DNA from: Bryobacteraceae bacterium
GTDB taxonomy: Bacteria > Acidobacteriota > Terriglobia > Bryobacterales > Bryobacteraceae
Assembly (NCBI GenBank): GCA_014379815.1
Contig: JACMLA010000797.1
Span: 1 to 7,217 of the forward strand
DNA: 7,217 nt
Direction of reading: 5' to 3'
Both the position numbers and the translations under genes were made by a program. Numbering within the stretch: position 1 is the stretch's first letter; the number at the start of each line of letters is the position of its first letter. This document shows positions 5,396 to 7,217 of this stretch, in pieces. The notes beneath the pieces were generated by a model. The model was not told the DNA's origin. It saw nothing but the letters and a program-made list of their open reading frames with translations, and did not search any database.

Positions 5396-6648
5396 ACCTT
5401 TCCTTTCAGTTCCGGTTCTACAAGGGCGACGAGCGTAGATTCGTTGATTCCTTCTATTGCGACTTCATCCGGGTTGCGTGCCAGAACCTTGATCTCCACC
5501 GCACGATGGGACGTACCTTCAGCCACCCACACTATTGGCTTGCCGGCCCGCGAGAACACAGCTCGTGAAGGGATGATGGTGGCGTTGGGAATGCGGTCGA
5601 TGATCACGTCGATGCTGCCATTCATCGCGGGGCGCAGTCTCGGGTCCGGTTTGGTGATTTTGGCAAAGCCCCGGAACGTGCGTGTGGGAGGCCATTCCCA
5701 CGCCATGACAGTCATTGGCGAAAGCTGTTCGATTTTGGCTGGGAACGTAGTCTCCGGCAGAGAGTCGATACGCACACGGGCGTCCTGATGCAAGGCGATC
5801 CGGCCACGGTCGATTTCCTCGATCTTGCCTTCCATCTCAATCGTGTCGAGAGCTGGAATCTCTGCCAGCGCGCCACCGGGCCAAACCTGGTCGCCTACTT
5901 TGAAAGGCTTGGCATTCATCCAGCCCTGAGAGAAGTTGGGCAGCAGGTGGAACATGCCATTGCCCGGGGCCTTGACCTCCATCTGCGCCAGCCGGTATTG
6001 CGTTACTTCCACGTCGTCTTTGGCCTTATCGCGGGCCCGGCGAAGAGACGCTATCTTTGCTTCGCTGGTAGCTTCGTCAAGAGCGACGCTCGCTTCCTGA
6101 ACGCGGAGCTTGTTTTCCGCCAGCGCCAGATCCACACGACTCTCTTCACCCTGCAGACGGCTGACGATCTCCAGTCGTGAGACTTCCAGTTTGGCCCTCT
6201 CGACCTGATGCTTTGCTTCGGCAAGCTTCAGGTTTTCAGCTTCGACCGATACATGCGCGTTTGCCACAGCCTGCTCCAGCGCGGCCTCGGCCTGCCGGAG
6301 TGCTGCCTCTCTTTCCTGCAGTTGCTGTTTCGCAGAGCTGGGATCGAAGCGGAAGACAGGATCTCCTTCTTTGATTGGCGTGCCCTGATTCGCCAGCCAC
6401 ACGATACGAAGTTCCGGGACGTTCTTGGGCGCGACTACTTGAACCGAGAGCCGGGCTTTTAGTTCTCCTCTGCAGCGAACGATGGCACTGAACTCTCCGC
6501 GCCGGGCGGCTGCTGAAGGCAGTTCTTCGCCCTTTTGATCCTGGCGCATTTTCACGAATCCGAAGACTGCCACAGCCGCGCCAGTGAGCAGCCCGATCAG
6601 GACGAGACGGCGCAGTGCCCTTACCGTTGTTTGTCGATTCAGCTTCAT
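5392..6648 (-). CDS. HlyD-family periplasmic adaptor, middle of three
   Basis: This 418-residue paralogue of its neighbours has a basic N-terminus, a membrane anchor (about residues 15-33), a first lipoyl half (about 55-102) and a coiled-coil hairpin (about 104-226, for example QQLQEREAALRQAEAALEQA). The second lipoyl half includes VGDQVWPGGALAEIPAL (251-267), then a beta-barrel with EEIDRGRIALHQDARVRID, and a membrane-proximal domain to the end. EEIDRGRIAL closely matches GELDRGHLAV in the next adaptor, supporting duplication. Cys59, in the first strand (VRCRGEL), is its only cysteine; it lies well past the anchor and is not a lipoprotein site. No R-x3-L-x6-S tip motif is seen. AGGA at 6657-6660 lies eight bases before the ATG, and both ends overlap neighbouring genes by ATGA. 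It presumably forms part of the same transporter, possibly mixed with the other adaptors. Confidence 0.9.
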   Translation of the reverse strand: MKLNRQTTVRALRRLVLIGLLTGAAVAVFGFVKMRQDQKGEELPSAAARRGEFSAIVRCRGELKARLSVQVVAPKNVPELRIVWLANQGTPIKEGDPVFRFDPSSAKQQLQEREAALRQAEAALEQAVANAHVSVEAENLKLAEAKHQVERAKLEVSRLEIVSRLQGEESRVDLALAENKLRVQEASVALDEATSEAKIASLRRARDKAKDDVEVTQYRLAQMEVKAPGNGMFHLLPNFSQGWMNAKPFKVGDQVWPGGALAEIPALDTIEMEGKIEEIDRGRIALHQDARVRIDSLPETTFPAKIEQLSPMTVMAWEWPPTRTFRGFAKITKPDPRLRPAMNGSIDVIIDRIPNATIIPSRAVFSRAGKPIVWVAEGTSHRAVEIKVLARNPDEVAIEGINESTLVALVEPELKGKV

Positions 6649-7217
6649 TGGCGTGGTCCTGCCTGAACAATCACCGCGGCTGACAAGTCGGGCAACAGCC
6701 GGCTATCGGAAGCCTCGATCCGAAACACCGCACCGAAGTTCCGGATGGGACTTCCCAGCGCAGCAGTTGCTACAGGCGATGCCGAGTGGAAGCGTGCTTT
6801 GAACACAGCGTCGGGGTACGCGTCGAGGTAGACCGTTGCCGTCGCACCTTCCTGAAGAGCGACACCATCCGGCTCTCCGATCAGGGTGCGAACCTCCATC
6901 AACGAAGGATCGAAGATCTTGAGGAGGGGCTGTCCGCTACCGAGCTGGTCGCCCTCCTGAGCATTCCCCATCGAACCACCGCGCCAGATATTCTCGAGCG
7001 CGACCATTCCGCCGAGAGGTGCCTTGACGAGCAGCAGGCCTGCATTCTTCTCGGCGCGCTCCAGCGCGACTTTCTGGCGCGTCATCTGGAGCTTTAGAAT
7101 TTCCAGAGCTGCAGCCTCAGCTATCTGTCGGCTCTTGTCACTCTTTTGAAGACTGGCGAGGCGCGCCCGTGCGTTCTCCGCTTTCTCCTCGTTCTTCAAG
7201 CGGTCGATCTCACTTAG
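6645..7217 (-). CDS. HlyD-family periplasmic adaptor, first visible of three (N-terminus beyond the window)
   Basis: The frame is open from the right edge (first codon CTA at 7217-7215) to the TGA at 6645, giving 190 residues of C-terminal sequence. A TTG at 7199 is only an internal leucine in a continuing coiled coil. Visible parts are a helical stretch (RLKNEEKAENARARLASLQ and onward, about residues 6-60), the second lipoyl half (LLLVKAPLGGMVA, then EGDQLGSGQPLLKIFDP) and a beta-barrel containing GEPDGVALQEGATATVYLDA. The protein stops right after the barrel (AAVIVQAGPRQ), so it lacks the membrane-proximal domain that both downstream adaptors have. The barrel residues correspond by eye with GELDRGHLAV and EEIDRGRIAL in the neighbours. 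It overlaps the next gene by ATGA. The family is confident; whether the N-terminus has a membrane anchor is unknown. Confidence 0.85.
   Translation of the reverse strand, partial: LSEIDRLKNEEKAENARARLASLQKSDKSRQIAEAAALEILKLQMTRQKVALERAEKNAGLLLVKAPLGGMVALENIWRGGSMGNAQEGDQLGSGQPLLKIFDPSLMEVRTLIGEPDGVALQEGATATVYLDAYPDAVFKARFHSASPVATAALGSPIRNFGAVFRIEASDSRLLPDLSAAVIVQAGPRQ

Noticed and set aside
7197..7199. TTG at 7199 as the start of the right-hand adaptor
   Set aside because: The frame continues open to the window edge in coiled-coil sequence, and a real adaptor needs its anchor, first lipoyl half and ascending helix upstream.

Overview
The window is about 7.2 kb of densely coding DNA, moderately GC-rich by eye, with almost no non-coding sequence. 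I see no RNA gene, insertion sequence, integrase or CRISPR array. The mix of a TolB/WD40-like propeller protein, a NemR/AcuR-like TetR operon and a MacA/MacB-type locus with several HlyD-family adaptors points to a Gram-negative (two-membrane) bacterium. The overall style resembles soil Acidobacteriota, but that is an impression from family composition; no marker gene in the window settles it.

Layout. (1) Positions 1-207 (+) hold the last 68 codons of a beta-propeller protein. A GC-rich hairpin overlaps its stop codon. (2) Positions 236-1771 (-) form a three-gene operon read right to left: a TetR-family repressor, a small DoxX-like membrane protein (4-base ATGA overlap) and a PhnB-like VOC/glyoxalase-fold protein (13-base gap). 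(3) Positions 1772-1832 are a compact divergent control region. A 14-base operator-like palindrome lies in the spacer of the predicted tetR promoter and over the predicted transcription start of the gene on the other side. (4) Positions 1833-2861 (+) encode an FMN-dependent nitronate monooxygenase-like enzyme. (5) Positions 2871-7217 (-) are the 3' end of an efflux operon read right to left: a partial HlyD-family adaptor, two complete HlyD-family adaptors and a MacB-type permease. All three junctions are 4-base ATGA overlaps. No ATPase gene is present, and the operon continues past the right edge.

How the genes work together. The left module looks like a small regulon. The TetR protein has a cysteine in a GC(P/L) motif that aligns by eye with the redox-sensing Cys106 of E. 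coli NemR. Its likely targets (flavin oxidoreductase, DoxX-like protein, VOC protein) would suit a response to reactive electrophiles, quinones or nitro compounds; this is inference. The right module is a MacAB-like tripartite transporter with the unusual feature of three adaptor paralogues in a row. The two modules meet tail to tail with only 9 bases between stop codons and share no visible regulation.

Most worth following up: the three-adaptor operon with a stand-alone permease, the divergent operator arrangement with a tetR message predicted to be leaderless, and the NemR-like regulon. Nothing here is clearly a wholly new system.
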